From assembly GCF_050389775.1 (NCBI RefSeq), contig NZ_CP177144.1, positions 868,001-932,000 of the forward strand: a DNA stretch of 64,000 bases, read 5' to 3'. How positions within the stretch are numbered: position 1 is the stretch's first letter; each line of letters starts with the position of its first letter. Both the position numbers and the translations under genes were made by a program. Origin of the DNA: Marinibacterium sp050389775 (lineage in GTDB: Bacteria; Pseudomonadota; Alphaproteobacteria; Rhodobacterales; Rhodobacteraceae). The notes beneath the pieces were generated by a model. That model saw nothing but the letters and a program-made list of their open reading frames with translations, made no database searches and was not told the DNA's origin. This document shows, piece after piece, positions 15,501 through 24,319 of this stretch.

Positions 15501-17987
15501 GTGTTGTCGGACGGGGTGATCGCGCGGCAGGCCGTCGAGGTGCCCGAGGGCGCATCGGCCGTCCCGCTGGAGGTGACCGAGGCCTGGGGCACCGGGGCCT
15601 ATGTCACGGCCAGCCTGTTGCGGCCGATGGATGTGGACGGGGCGATGGGGCCGGCCCGGGCCCTGGGCGTGGCCCATGCGGCAATCGCTCCGGGTGACCG
15701 GGCGCTGGCCGTGCGCCTCGACGTGCCCGAAACGGCCCGGCCGCGCGGGCCGGTGTCGGTGGGCATTGCCGTGGATGGCGTGGCCCCGGGCGAGACGGCC
15801 CATGTCACGCTGGCGGCGGTGGACGTGGGTATCCTGAACCTGACCGGTTTCACGCCGCCCGATCCGCAGGCCCATTACTTTGGCCAGCGGCGGCTGGGCG
15901 TCGAGATGCGCGATGTCTATGGCCGGCTGATCGACGGCATGACCGGGGCGCTCGGCCGGGTGCGCTCGGGCGGTGATGCGGGCAACGGCCTGCGCCGCGA
16001 AAGCCCGCCGCCGACCCAGGAGCTGATGGCCGTCTTCCAGGGGCCTGTGACCGTCGGACCCGACGGGCGGGCCGAGATCCCGGTCGACCTGCCGGCCTTC
16101 AACGGCACCGTGCGGCTGATGGCCGTGGCCTGGTCGGACAGTGGCGTGGGACAGGCCACGGCCGACATGCTGGTGCGCGATCCGGTGGTGGCCACGCTGA
16201 TCACCCCGCGGTTCCTGGCCCCGGGCGACAGCAGCCGCGTGCTGCTGGAACTGGTCCATGCCGACGGGCCGGCCGGGGATGTCGGGCTGGACCTGCAGGC
16301 GCCGGGGCTGGCGATCGGCGCGCTGCCGGCGTCGGTGAGCCTGGGCGACGGGGCGACGGAGCGGCTGGCCATGGATGTCACGGCCGGCGAGGTCGGCGAT
16401 TACCCGATCACCCTGCGGGTCACTGCGCCGGATGGCCAGGTGCTGGACCAGGTCATCACCCTGCCGGTGCGCTCCAACGATCCCGAAATCGCCGTGACCC
16501 GGCGGTTCCGGCTGTCGGCGGGCCAGGAATTTACCTTTGATGACAACGTTTTGGCCGGGATGCGCCCGGGCACGGGCACGGCGCTGATCTCGGCCGGGCC
16601 GCTGGCGCGGTTCGACGTGCCGGGGCTGCTGGCCCAGCTTGAGCGCTATCCCCATGGCTGCACCGAGCAGGTCACCAGCCAGGCCCTGCCGCTGTTGTAC
16701 CTGTCGTCGGTCGCCGGGGCGATGGACCTGCCCCGGGCCCGGGTCGATGCGCGGATCGATGCGGCGGTGGCCCAGGTGCTGACCCGGCAGGCGCCGGATG
16801 GCGGCTTTGGTCTCTGGGCGCCGGTGTCGGGAGAGTTCTGGCTGGATGCCTATGTCACCGATTTCCTGTCGCGCGCCCGGGCGGCGGGCCATGCCGTGCC
16901 CGACCTGGCCTTCCGCCAGGCGTTGGACAACCTGCGCAACCGGGTCAATTATGCGCCTGATTTCGATGCCGGCGGCGGAGACATCGCCTATGCGCTGATG
17001 GTCCTGGCCCGCGAGGGCGAGGCGGCGATGGCCGATCTGCGCTACTTTGCCGACGTCAAGGCCGGGGCGTTTTCCTCGGCGCTCAGCCTGGCCCAGCTGG
17101 GCGCGGCGCTGGCGTCTTATGGCGATCAGCTGCGGGCCGACGAGATGTTTGCCGCCGCCGCGGCCCGGCTGGCGCGGCCGGCCGTGGCCGAAGAGGTGTG
17201 GCGGGCCGATTTCGGCAGCGATCTGCGCGACAGCGCCGGGGTGCTGCGGTTGGCCGCGGCCAGCGGGTCGCAGGCGGTGGACCTCGTCCCGCTTGCGCAG
17301 CGGGTCTCGGAGGCGGTGGGCGTGCGGCGGTTGTCGACCCAGGAAGCGGCCTGGACGTTGCTGGCGGCCGAGGCCCTGGCCCGGGCGCCCGAGGCCGCCG
17401 GCCTGCGGATCGACGGGGTGCCGGCCGAAGGGCCTTTTGTCCGGCGGCTGGGTGATGGCGCGGGCGGGCCCTTTGTGATCACAGCCGAGGACGGACGCGA
17501 TGTCGACCTGACGCTGACCACCCTGGGCGTGCCCGAAACGCCGCCCGATGCCGGCGGCGCGGGTTTTGTGATCACACGCGATTACTACGACATGCAGGGC
17601 CAGGCGCTGGACCCGGGCCAATGGCGCGTGGGCGACCGGTTTGTCACCGTCCTGCGGGTGACGGCGGCGGAACGGATCGGCGCGCGGCTGATCATCGACG
17701 ATCCGCTGCCCGCCGGGATCGAGATCGACAACCCGTCGCTGCTGCGCTCGGGGGATATCGGTGCGCTGTCCTGGCTCGACCCCAGCGAGGTCGACCATGC
17801 CGAGTTCCGCAGCGACCGGTTTGTCGCGGCGGTCAACAGCTACGGCGGCGCGCCGGTCACGCTGGCCTATGTCGCCCGGGCTGTCAGCCCCGGGGTTTTC
17901 CACCACCCGGCGGCCACGGTCGAGGCGATGTACAGCCCCGACCGCCGGGCCCGCACCGCAACCGGCCGCGTGACCATCGCCGAATGA
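12531..17987 (+). CDS. Alpha-2-macroglobulin family protein with N-terminal PAN/Apple-like domain
   Basis: An 1818-residue exported protein. A signal peptide (residues 1-36, ending ARAQA) precedes a cysteine-rich PAN/Apple-like module (about 40-95; SCLRQCAADTACAAFTF). Macroglobulin repeats follow, then the thioester motif GCTEQ with Cys1377 and Gln1380, and the helical thioester and receptor-like domains. Bacterial A2M traps foreign proteases in the periplasm to protect the cell when the wall is breached. There is no lipobox, so it is probably soluble or anchored otherwise. AAGGAGA precedes the ATG at 12531. Its stop overlaps the pbpC start by four bases, the well-known A2M-PBP1C pairing. Confidence 0.95.
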   Translation: MDWAKAFAKGIVRGAFGALLAGSGLIAGGGPARAQAVPESRFVVSRDVDFYGSDLQPLFDTDLDSCLRQCAADTACAAFTFNSRAGACFPKRSISDRQPYDGAVSAARVATDPAVLGRAGDRAAQLDFLGDETLGRAAAEARDLGLRHPAGQAGLDELLQGARGASQAGDDQRAARYIGTAVSVSDRSDLWTEYARLLLALPGDGGDQRRNGERAVLAATNGYLRADGAGQQAAALMALAPALERVGRGRDMIPALRLARAAQPRDDIDAALQDAIGKYGFRVADTRVDSDAAAPRICVEFTEDLVRAGQDYAPFVGGIDDRLAVGVDGRALCLDGVEHGERYRFTLREGLPAASGEQLWKDVEITLYVRDRAPMVRFPGRSYVLPRAAGANLPVETVNLEALELVLRRVSDRNLVRAMQEDVFGRPLSYWQDQQFESEMAEEVWTGTAEVESQLNRDMTTRLPMGAAIADQPPGIYALTARIPGADPYDQPGATQWFVLTDLGLSTLSGSDGLHVDTRSLAGTGPVAGVSVQLVSRANAVLATAESDATGRVVFGPGLSRGTGAAAPAMIVARTGDDMAFLSLTDPAFDLSDRGVEGRPAPGPVDVFLTTDRGAYRAGETIHATALARDGAARAVGGLPLVAILKRPDGVEHLRRVSAGGVAGGHVFAIELGDTVPRGAWTLDLHVDADAPPLASAALLVEDFLPERIDFDMALPDLPLRPGDTPELTLQARYLFGAPGADLAVEGSVQLVAAEEVAGWEGYRFGRHDTAPSPVRSYFGGARTDAAGTARIDVEIPAAPAADRPLQARVVARVADGAARPVERRISAPVLPDGPVIGIRPRFDGVVAEGGEAGFDIIALSPALEPVEMQVQWTLNRVETRYQWYQLYGNWNWEPVERRVRVAGGVTSPSRLAGSVSAPVDWGRYELVVERLDGPWAAASVQFDAGWYAPADGGATPDRLEMSLDADSYVPGDTAVLRLVARQAGTALVSVLSDGVIARQAVEVPEGASAVPLEVTEAWGTGAYVTASLLRPMDVDGAMGPARALGVAHAAIAPGDRALAVRLDVPETARPRGPVSVGIAVDGVAPGETAHVTLAAVDVGILNLTGFTPPDPQAHYFGQRRLGVEMRDVYGRLIDGMTGALGRVRSGGDAGNGLRRESPPPTQELMAVFQGPVTVGPDGRAEIPVDLPAFNGTVRLMAVAWSDSGVGQATADMLVRDPVVATLITPRFLAPGDSSRVLLELVHADGPAGDVGLDLQAPGLAIGALPASVSLGDGATERLAMDVTAGEVGDYPITLRVTAPDGQVLDQVITLPVRSNDPEIAVTRRFRLSAGQEFTFDDNVLAGMRPGTGTALISAGPLARFDVPGLLAQLERYPHGCTEQVTSQALPLLYLSSVAGAMDLPRARVDARIDAAVAQVLTRQAPDGGFGLWAPVSGEFWLDAYVTDFLSRARAAGHAVPDLAFRQALDNLRNRVNYAPDFDAGGGDIAYALMVLAREGEAAMADLRYFADVKAGAFSSALSLAQLGAALASYGDQLRADEMFAAAAARLARPAVAEEVWRADFGSDLRDSAGVLRLAAASGSQAVDLVPLAQRVSEAVGVRRLSTQEAAWTLLAAEALARAPEAAGLRIDGVPAEGPFVRRLGDGAGGPFVITAEDGRDVDLTLTTLGVPETPPDAGGAGFVITRDYYDMQGQALDPGQWRVGDRFVTVLRVTAAERIGARLIIDDPLPAGIEIDNPSLLRSGDIGALSWLDPSEVDHAEFRSDRFVAAVNSYGGAPVTLAYVARAVSPGVFHHPAATVEAMYSPDRRARTATGRVTIAE

Positions 17988-20047
17988 GGCGGCGGCGGGC
18001 AGGGAACGGGGCGGAGAGGGCGCCGCGGCGGCCGACGGCGCTGTTGTGGCTGGGCCTGGTCCTGGCGCTGGGGGCCGGGCTGCGCGACGGGTTCGACGAT
18101 TGGGTCGATGCCACGGTGCTGCCCGACACGCTGGCCGAGATTTCGGTCGAGATGCGCGACCGCGACGGCGCCCTTTTGCGGGCCTTTCCGGTGGCCGATG
18201 GCCTGTGGCGGTTGCAGCCCGGGGCGGTCGATCCGGCCTTCGTGGACATGCTGCTGGCCTATGAGGACCGGCGGTTCGACCGGCATTCCGGGGTCGATCT
18301 GCGGGCCATGGCCCGGGCCGTGGGCCAGGCCCTGTGGTACGGCCGGGCGGTGTCGGGCGGCTCGACCCTGACGATGCAGGTGGCCCGGCTGCTGGAAGAC
18401 GGCACCACCGGGCAGGTCGCCGGCAAGCTGCGCCAGATGCGCGTGGCCTGGGCGCTGGAACGGCGGCTGGGCAAGGCCCGGGTGCTTGAGCTGTACCTGA
18501 CCCATGCGCCTTATGGCGGCAATCTCGAAGGCGTGCGGGCGGCGGCCCAGGCCTGGTTCGGCAAGCCTCCGGCCCGGCTGGACCCGGCCGAGGCGGCGAT
18601 GCTGGTGGCCCTGCCGCAATCGCCCGTGGCCCACAGGCCCGATCGCCACCCGGTCCGCGCCCGGGCGGCCCGCGACAAGGTGTTGCGCCTGGCCGAAGCG
18701 GCCGGCCTGTTGCAGGCCGAGGATGCCGCGCGCGCGCTGGCCCGGCCGGTGCCCGGGCGGATGCTGCCCTTCCCTCTGCAGGCCGCCCACCTGGGCGATG
18801 CCCTGCGTGCGGCTGCGCCCGACCGGCTGCGGTTCGACCTGACCCTCGACCGCGACCTGCAGATCCGGCTGGAAACGCTGGCCCGCCAGGTCGCGCAGGA
18901 GGCCGGCGACAAGCTGTCGGTGGCGATCCTGGCGGCGGATCACCGAACCGGCGAGATCCTGGGCCGGGTGGGCTCGCCCGGCTATGCCGACATGGACGGG
19001 CGGCAGGGGTATGTCGACATGGTCACGGCCCTGCGCTCGCCCGGGTCGACGCTGAAACCGCTGATCTATGCGCTGGCCTTCGACCGGGGGCTGGGCCACC
19101 CCGAGACGGTGATCCGCGATGCGCCGGCGACGTTCCGGGGCTATGCGCCGCAGAATTTCGACGGCACGTTCCGGGGTGATTTGCGCATGCGCGAGGCGCT
19201 GCAGATGTCGCTGAACGTGCCGGTGGTCAAGCTGACCGAAGCGCTTGGCCCGGCCCATGTCATGGCCGCGCTGCAACGGGCCGGGGCGGATCCGGTGCTG
19301 CCCGGCGGAGCGCCGGGGCTGGCGCTGGCGCTTGGCGGGGTCGGGCTGCGGTTGCAGGACCTGGTGCAGCTGTATGCCGGGCTGGCCCGGGGCGGGGCGG
19401 CCCCGGCGCTGCATGTCGAGGGCGGGGCGGGCGCCCCGGGGCTGGCGCTGGTGTCCGAGGTCGCGGCCTGGCAGGTCGGCCATATCCTGTCCGGGCTGGC
19501 CCCGCCGCCGGGCGCGCCGGCGCATCGGCTGGCCTACAAGACGGGCACGTCCTATGGCTATCGCGATGCCTGGGCGGTGGGGTTCGACGGGCGGCACGTG
19601 GTCGGCGTCTGGGTCGGGCGGGCCGATGGCACGCCGGTGCCGGGCCTGTCGGGGGCCGCGTCGGCCGCTCCGGTGCTGTTCGCGGCCTTCGGGCGGCTGG
19701 GCCGGGCGCCGGTGCCCCTGCCGCCGCCGCCGCCGTCCACGCTGATCCTGGGCAATGCCGACCTGCCTGAACCGCTGCGCCGCTTCGGGCCTGACCGGTT
19801 GCGCGCCGAGGGTCCGGCCCCGCGGCTGGCCTTTCCGCCCGACGGGGCGATCTTTGGCGAAGGGCCGCTGGTCCTGAAACTGGACGGGGGGATCGCGCCC
19901 TTCACCCTGCTGGCCAATGGCGCGCCGGTGGTCACCGGCCTGCGCGGGCGGGTGGTCGACCTGGCCGGGCCGGGGCCGGGGTTCTCGACCCTGACGGTGA
20001 TCGATGCGACCGGCCGGTCCGACCGGGTGACGATCCGGGTCAAGTGA
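17984..20047 (+). CDS. pbpC: Penicillin-binding protein 1C (bifunctional glycosyltransferase/transpeptidase)
   Basis: A 687-residue inner-membrane class A PBP. One membrane anchor lies near residues 18-33. The GT51 domain shows EDRRFDRHSGVD (catalytic Glu94) and GGSTLTMQ. The transpeptidase domain shows SxxK as S355-TL-K358, SLN at 409-411 and KTG at 519-521. The last ~90 residues match the PBP1C-specific C-terminal domain. It is slightly shorter than the E. coli protein, with all catalytic motifs intact. Its ATG overlaps the A2M stop (ATGA), implying translational coupling and a shared role in cell-wall repair and defence against attack. Confidence 0.96.
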   Translation: MRRRRAGNGAERAPRRPTALLWLGLVLALGAGLRDGFDDWVDATVLPDTLAEISVEMRDRDGALLRAFPVADGLWRLQPGAVDPAFVDMLLAYEDRRFDRHSGVDLRAMARAVGQALWYGRAVSGGSTLTMQVARLLEDGTTGQVAGKLRQMRVAWALERRLGKARVLELYLTHAPYGGNLEGVRAAAQAWFGKPPARLDPAEAAMLVALPQSPVAHRPDRHPVRARAARDKVLRLAEAAGLLQAEDAARALARPVPGRMLPFPLQAAHLGDALRAAAPDRLRFDLTLDRDLQIRLETLARQVAQEAGDKLSVAILAADHRTGEILGRVGSPGYADMDGRQGYVDMVTALRSPGSTLKPLIYALAFDRGLGHPETVIRDAPATFRGYAPQNFDGTFRGDLRMREALQMSLNVPVVKLTEALGPAHVMAALQRAGADPVLPGGAPGLALALGGVGLRLQDLVQLYAGLARGGAAPALHVEGGAGAPGLALVSEVAAWQVGHILSGLAPPPGAPAHRLAYKTGTSYGYRDAWAVGFDGRHVVGVWVGRADGTPVPGLSGAASAAPVLFAAFGRLGRAPVPLPPPPPSTLILGNADLPEPLRRFGPDRLRAEGPAPRLAFPPDGAIFGEGPLVLKLDGGIAPFTLLANGAPVVTGLRGRVVDLAGPGPGFSTLTVIDATGRSDRVTIRVK

Positions 20048-20229
20048 TGGCCGGCCCGGGTGTCGGCATCCGGTCGGGTCGACAGCGGCATGACACCAGG
20101 GGCCAGCGTGACGGTTTCAGGTGCCGATGGGGCTGGCCATTGGGCCATGTGGCGGCGGGCCACGGGGTATTCGGCAAGCGAAACAGCGACATGCTGGACA
20201 AGACCCCGGGCCGGGGCGCACAAAGGGGC

Positions 20230-21075
20230 ATGACACGCAGATTGCTTTCCTTCGGCCACGGCTTTTCGGCCCGGGCCCTGGTGCCCCGGCTCGACGGGGC
20301 GTGGCAGGTCATCGGCACGACGCGCTCGGCCGACAAGGCCGCCGAGATCGCGGCCACCGGGGTAACCCCCCGGATCTGGCCGGGCGACGACATCACGCTG
20401 GACGGGGTCAGCCACCTGCTGGTGTCGATCGGCCCGCGCGAGGACGGCGACCCGGTGCTGAACGCCCTGCAGGACGAGATCACCGCCCGCGCCGGGCAGT
20501 TCGACTGGGTCGGCTACCTGTCGACGACCGGGGTCTACGGTGACCAGGACGGCGGCTGGGTGGACGAATCGGCCCCGCTGAACCCGTCGACCCGGCGCGG
20601 CCAGTGGCGCCGCGATGCCGAGGCGCGCTGGTCGGCGATCCCGGGCCTGCCGTTGCATATCTTTCGCCTGGCCGGGATCTATGGCCCCGGGCGCGGGCCC
20701 TTTGCCAAGGTGCGCCAGGGCACGGCCCGGCGGATCGTCAAGCCGGGGCAGGTGTTCTCGCGCATCCATGTCGACGACATCGCCCAGGTGCTGGCGGCCT
20801 CGATCGCCCGGCCGCGGCCCGGGGCGATCTATAACGTCTGTGACGACGATCCGGCCCCGCCGCAGGATGTCATTGCCCATGCCGCCGAACTGCTGGGCGT
20901 GCCGGTGCCGCCCGAGATCCCGATCGACGAGGCCGAGATGACGCCCATGGCCCGCAGTTTCTATGCCGAGAGCAAGCGGGTGCGAAACGACCGGATCAAG
21001 GACGAGCTGGGCGTGCGGCTGGCCTATCCCGATTATCGCACCGGTCTGGCCGCGCTGTTGCAGGCCGAGGGTTAG
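20230..21075 (+). CDS. NAD-dependent epimerase/dehydratase-like SDR protein (YeeZ type)
   Basis: A 281-residue extended SDR. The N-terminal cofactor site is a variant (LLSFGHGFSARAL), and STTGVYGDQDGGWVDE and FRLAGIYGPGRGPF follow in the order seen in the YeeZ-like NAD(P)-binding family. The usual catalytic YxxxK appears to be missing: after the GVYGDQ motif the sequence runs NPSTRRGQWRRDAE. The C-terminus has the family's ESKRVRNDRIKDELG. The substrate is unknown. ATG at 20230 is closely preceded by AAGGGG; an upstream in-frame ATG at 20191 is possible. The 182 bases after pbpC hold no other gene. Confidence 0.85.
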   Translation: MTRRLLSFGHGFSARALVPRLDGAWQVIGTTRSADKAAEIAATGVTPRIWPGDDITLDGVSHLLVSIGPREDGDPVLNALQDEITARAGQFDWVGYLSTTGVYGDQDGGWVDESAPLNPSTRRGQWRRDAEARWSAIPGLPLHIFRLAGIYGPGRGPFAKVRQGTARRIVKPGQVFSRIHVDDIAQVLAASIARPRPGAIYNVCDDDPAPPQDVIAHAAELLGVPVPPEIPIDEAEMTPMARSFYAESKRVRNDRIKDELGVRLAYPDYRTGLAALLQAEG

Positions 21076-21081
21076 GCCGGG

Positions 21082-21789
21082 TCAGTAGACCTCTTTCAGC
21101 ACGGCATCGGCCCGCTTGACCCAATCCCACAGCGGCTTGCGCTGGTGGTTCAGGCGCAGGCCCGAGCTGCGCAGCAGGGCCAGGGCCTTGAGATGGTGCG
21201 AGAAATCGCCGGGAAGGGTCTTGAGCCGGCGATGCAGCCGGCCCGTCCGTTCGACCATGCCCGCCGGATCGATCAGGCCCGACCGCAGGGCCCGGTCGAT
21301 ATCGGCGCGCAGGTCGCCCAGCCGGCGCACGGCGGCCGGAATGCGGCATTGGGCGGCGGCCATCTGGGCCCGTTCGAAGCGCGAGACCATGGTGGCATGC
21401 GAACACATGTGGTCCTGGCAGGTCCGGGTGAGATCCATGATCTCGTTGATGCCACCGGGCCCGTCGGCGACGAAATCGGCCATGGCATCGCGCAGGCGCT
21501 GCTGGCGGGTGGTGATGACCTGGGGCTTGAGCAGCGGGGCAAAGCCCATGTGGGCCAGGGCTTCCTGGCCGACGGCGGCCAGCCGGCAATCCTCGACATG
21601 GTCGAGGGCGAACCAGGCGGTGCGATAGGCGGCAAAGGCCGATTTGTCATCGACGCTGGCAGTGGCAAGCAAGGTGAGAAAGGCGCGTTCGGCGGCGGAA
21701 TAGGCCTTGAGCGCGGCGCCCATGCCGGTGCGGCCCAAGGTATGCGGCCTGTTCTGCGCCCACCAATCGTAGGTGAGGGTCCAACCCAT
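21082..21789 (-). CDS. Hypothetical protein, all-helical
   Basis: A 235-residue protein I do not recognise. It has no signal peptide or membrane segment, looks largely helical, and contains several His/Cys residues around CQDHMCSHATM near the middle, which might bind a metal or haem. Start: ATG at 21789 is six bases after GGAG and is preferred over ATG 21801, which has no ribosome site. It converges with the epimerase gene, with only six bases between them, and has no partner on its own strand. Confidence 0.75.
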   Translation of the reverse strand: MGWTLTYDWWAQNRPHTLGRTGMGAALKAYSAAERAFLTLLATASVDDKSAFAAYRTAWFALDHVEDCRLAAVGQEALAHMGFAPLLKPQVITTRQQRLRDAMADFVADGPGGINEIMDLTRTCQDHMCSHATMVSRFERAQMAAAQCRIPAAVRRLGDLRADIDRALRSGLIDPAGMVERTGRLHRRLKTLPGDFSHHLKALALLRSSGLRLNHQRKPLWDWVKRADAVLKEVY

Positions 21790-22363
21790 GACGAACTCCA
21801 TGCAACAAAGACCTGTCTGCCCCGGGGGGCGGAAAATATGGGTTCAGGATGCGCCAGAACCGGCGGTCGGTCCATGAAATGGATCACACAGCCGTGAATT
21901 GTTCACCGGATCGCAATGTTTTCGGGCGATACGTCCCGCGATCTCGGCGAAGGAGGCGGGCGCCCGCCCCTGTTGATCGGCGCCGGACTGCGGTTGATCG
22001 GTGCCCGGGCTGCCCGGCCCGGCGTTGGACAGGGGCATGGCTGGCAGATGTCGTGGCACGGCCGGGGATGGCCCGGATGCCCGGGTGGCTTGGGCGATGG
22101 AACGGCCTGTGCCGGCCATCGGGTCAGGAATGGCCGAGGTACACGGTCCTATTGACGCCGGACTGCCCAGGCAGTCGGGGCGGCGGAACAGCCCGTGGCG
22201 GCCACAGGGCAAAAGCCGGCCGGTCCGGCAAGGGGTTGGCTGGTTCGGTCAGCGGCCCGATCGCGGCGGGGCAACACGGTGGGCTTGGCCTGCAGGCAGC
22301 GTCCGGGGTGCGGCAGCCGCCTGCGGGGCAGTGCGGGCGCCAGGATCGGGGCCGCCTGTCCGG
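21790..22363. other. Intergenic region between the unknown gene and dxs
   Basis: A 574-base region upstream of the 21082-21789 gene and downstream of dxs. It is slightly less GC-rich near 21880-21930 (upstream of the unknown gene), where its promoter is expected. Beyond that I see no RNA gene, palindrome or frame with protein-like composition. Confidence 0.5.
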
Positions 22364-24292
22364 TCAGGCCCGCAATTCGCCCAGGGTGGCCACACCCAGC
22401 GTGTCCAGCACCTTGGCCTCGATCTGGGCGGCGCTCATGCCGGCGATCTCGTACATGGCGGCGGGGCTGGCCTGGTCAATGAAGATGTCGGGCAGGACCA
22501 TCGAGCGGTACTTCAGCCCCCGGTCAAAGACGCCCTCTTCGGCCAAAAGCTGGGCGACATGGCTGCCGAAACCGCCGATGGCGCCTTCCTCGATGGTGAT
22601 CAGCGCCTCGTGGTGGGTGGCCAGTTGCAGGATCAGGTCGCGATCCAGCGGCTTGGCAAACCGTGCGTCGGCCACGGTGGGCGACAGGCCGGCGGCCTCC
22701 AGCGCCTCGGCGGCCTTGAGCGTTTCGGCCAGGCGGGTGCCGAAGGACAGCAGCGCTACGCGGCCGCCCTCGCGCAGGATGCGGCCCTTGCCCAGGGCCA
22801 GGGGCACGCCGCGTTCGGGCATGTCGACGCCAACGCCCTCGCCCCGGGGGAAACGGAAGGCAATCGGCCCCTCGTCATGGGCCGCGGCGGTGGCCACCAT
22901 GTGGACCAGCTCGGCCTCGTCGGCGGCGGCCATGATCGTGAAGCCCGGCAGGTTGGCCAGGAAGGCCACGTCGAACGAGCCGGCATGGGTCGCCCCGTCG
23001 GCCCCGACCAGCCCGGCCCGGTCGATGGCGAACCGCACGGGCAGGCGCTGTATGGCCACGTCATGCACGACCTGGTCGTAGCCGCGCTGCAGAAAGGTCG
23101 AATACATCGCGCAGAAGGGTTTCATGCCGCCCGCAGCCAGCCCGGCGCAGAAGGTCACGCCATGCTGTTCGGCAATGCCCACGTCGAAGCAGCGCGAGGG
23201 ATAGCGTTCGGCAAAGAGGTTCAGCCCGGTGCCGTCGGGCATGGCCGCGGTGACGGCACAGATCCGGTCGTCGGTCTCGGCCTCGCGCAGCAGGCTCCTG
23301 GCAAAGACCGAGGTATAGCTGGGCGCGTTAGACGGGGCCTTTTTCTGTTCGCCGGTGATCACGTCGAACTTGGCCGTGGCATGGCCCTTGTCGCGGGCGC
23401 CCTCGGCCGGGGCATAGCCCTTGCCCTTCTTCGTGATGACATGCAGCAGGATCGGCCCGGTGGCCCGCGACCGGATGGTGCGCAGGACGGGCAGAAGCTG
23501 GGTCATGTCGTGGCCGTCGATCGGGCCAAGATAGGAAAAGCCCAGCTCTTCGAACATGGTGCCGCCGACGGCCATGCCCTTGAGCATTTCCTTGGCGCGC
23601 TTGGCGCCTTCGCGGAACGGCCCGGGCAGCATCGACACGGCGGCCTTGGCCGCGGTCTTGAGATCCTGGAACGGGGCCTCGGCATAGAGCCGCGACAGGT
23701 AGGTCGACAGCGCGCCGGTGGGCGGGGCGATCGACATGTCGTTGTCGTTGAGGATGACGACCAGGCGCTTGCCCAGGTGGCCGGCGTTGTTCATGGCCTC
23801 GAAGGCCATGCCCGCGCTCATCGAACCGTCGCCGATGACGGCAATGGCGTCGCCGATGCCCTCGGGGGTCTGGCCGCCCAGGTCGCGGGCCACGGCAAAG
23901 CCCAGGGCGGCCGAGATCGAGGTCGAGGAATGGGCCGCGCCGAACGGGTCGAAGGGGCTTTCCGAGCGCTTGGTGAAGCCCGACAGCCCGTCCTGCTGGC
24001 GCAGGGTGCGGATGCGGTCGCGCCGGCCGGTCAGGATCTTGTGGGGGTAGGATTGGTGGCTGACGTCCCAGATCAGCCGGTCGCGCGGCGTGTCGAAGAC
24101 CGCGTGCAGGGCGACGGTCAGTTCGACCACGCCCAGCCCGGCGCCCAGGTGGCCGCCGGTCTCGGACACGGCCGAGATCGTCTCGGCGCGCAGCTCGTGG
24201 GCGATCTGGGTCAGCTCGGCATCGGAGAACCGCTTGAGATCGGCGGGAAGATGGACCTGGTCCAGCAGCGGGGTCTTGGGTCGGTCGGTCAT
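22364..24292 (-). CDS. dxs: 1-deoxy-D-xylulose-5-phosphate synthase
   Basis: A 642-residue thiamine-diphosphate enzyme that condenses pyruvate with glyceraldehyde-3-phosphate, the first step of the MEP isoprenoid pathway. The TPP motif GDGSMSAGMAFEAMNNAG...NDN and the N-terminal GGHLGAGLGVVELTVALH and WDVSHQSYPHKILTGR are canonical. Length is normal. AAGGGAGG precedes the ATG. It is the last gene of the minus-strand operon HDAC-xseB-ispA-dxs, 27 bases behind ispA; this pairing of dxs and ispA with xseB is common in proteobacteria. Confidence 0.98.
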   Translation of the reverse strand: MTDRPKTPLLDQVHLPADLKRFSDAELTQIAHELRAETISAVSETGGHLGAGLGVVELTVALHAVFDTPRDRLIWDVSHQSYPHKILTGRRDRIRTLRQQDGLSGFTKRSESPFDPFGAAHSSTSISAALGFAVARDLGGQTPEGIGDAIAVIGDGSMSAGMAFEAMNNAGHLGKRLVVILNDNDMSIAPPTGALSTYLSRLYAEAPFQDLKTAAKAAVSMLPGPFREGAKRAKEMLKGMAVGGTMFEELGFSYLGPIDGHDMTQLLPVLRTIRSRATGPILLHVITKKGKGYAPAEGARDKGHATAKFDVITGEQKKAPSNAPSYTSVFARSLLREAETDDRICAVTAAMPDGTGLNLFAERYPSRCFDVGIAEQHGVTFCAGLAAGGMKPFCAMYSTFLQRGYDQVVHDVAIQRLPVRFAIDRAGLVGADGATHAGSFDVAFLANLPGFTIMAAADEAELVHMVATAAAHDEGPIAFRFPRGEGVGVDMPERGVPLALGKGRILREGGRVALLSFGTRLAETLKAAEALEAAGLSPTVADARFAKPLDRDLILQLATHHEALITIEEGAIGGFGSHVAQLLAEEGVFDRGLKYRSMVLPDIFIDQASPAAMYEIAGMSAAQIEAKVLDTLGVATLGELRA

Positions 24293-24319
24293 CGGCGGCG
24301 CCTCCCTTCGGCGCGGGAT

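Noticed and set aside
14091..17906. 1271-codon open frame on the minus strand
   Set aside because: It is antisense to the A2M gene, whose motifs are complete. Long antisense frames are expected from high-GC codon bias, and the translation is Arg/Gly/His/Gln-rich with no domain.
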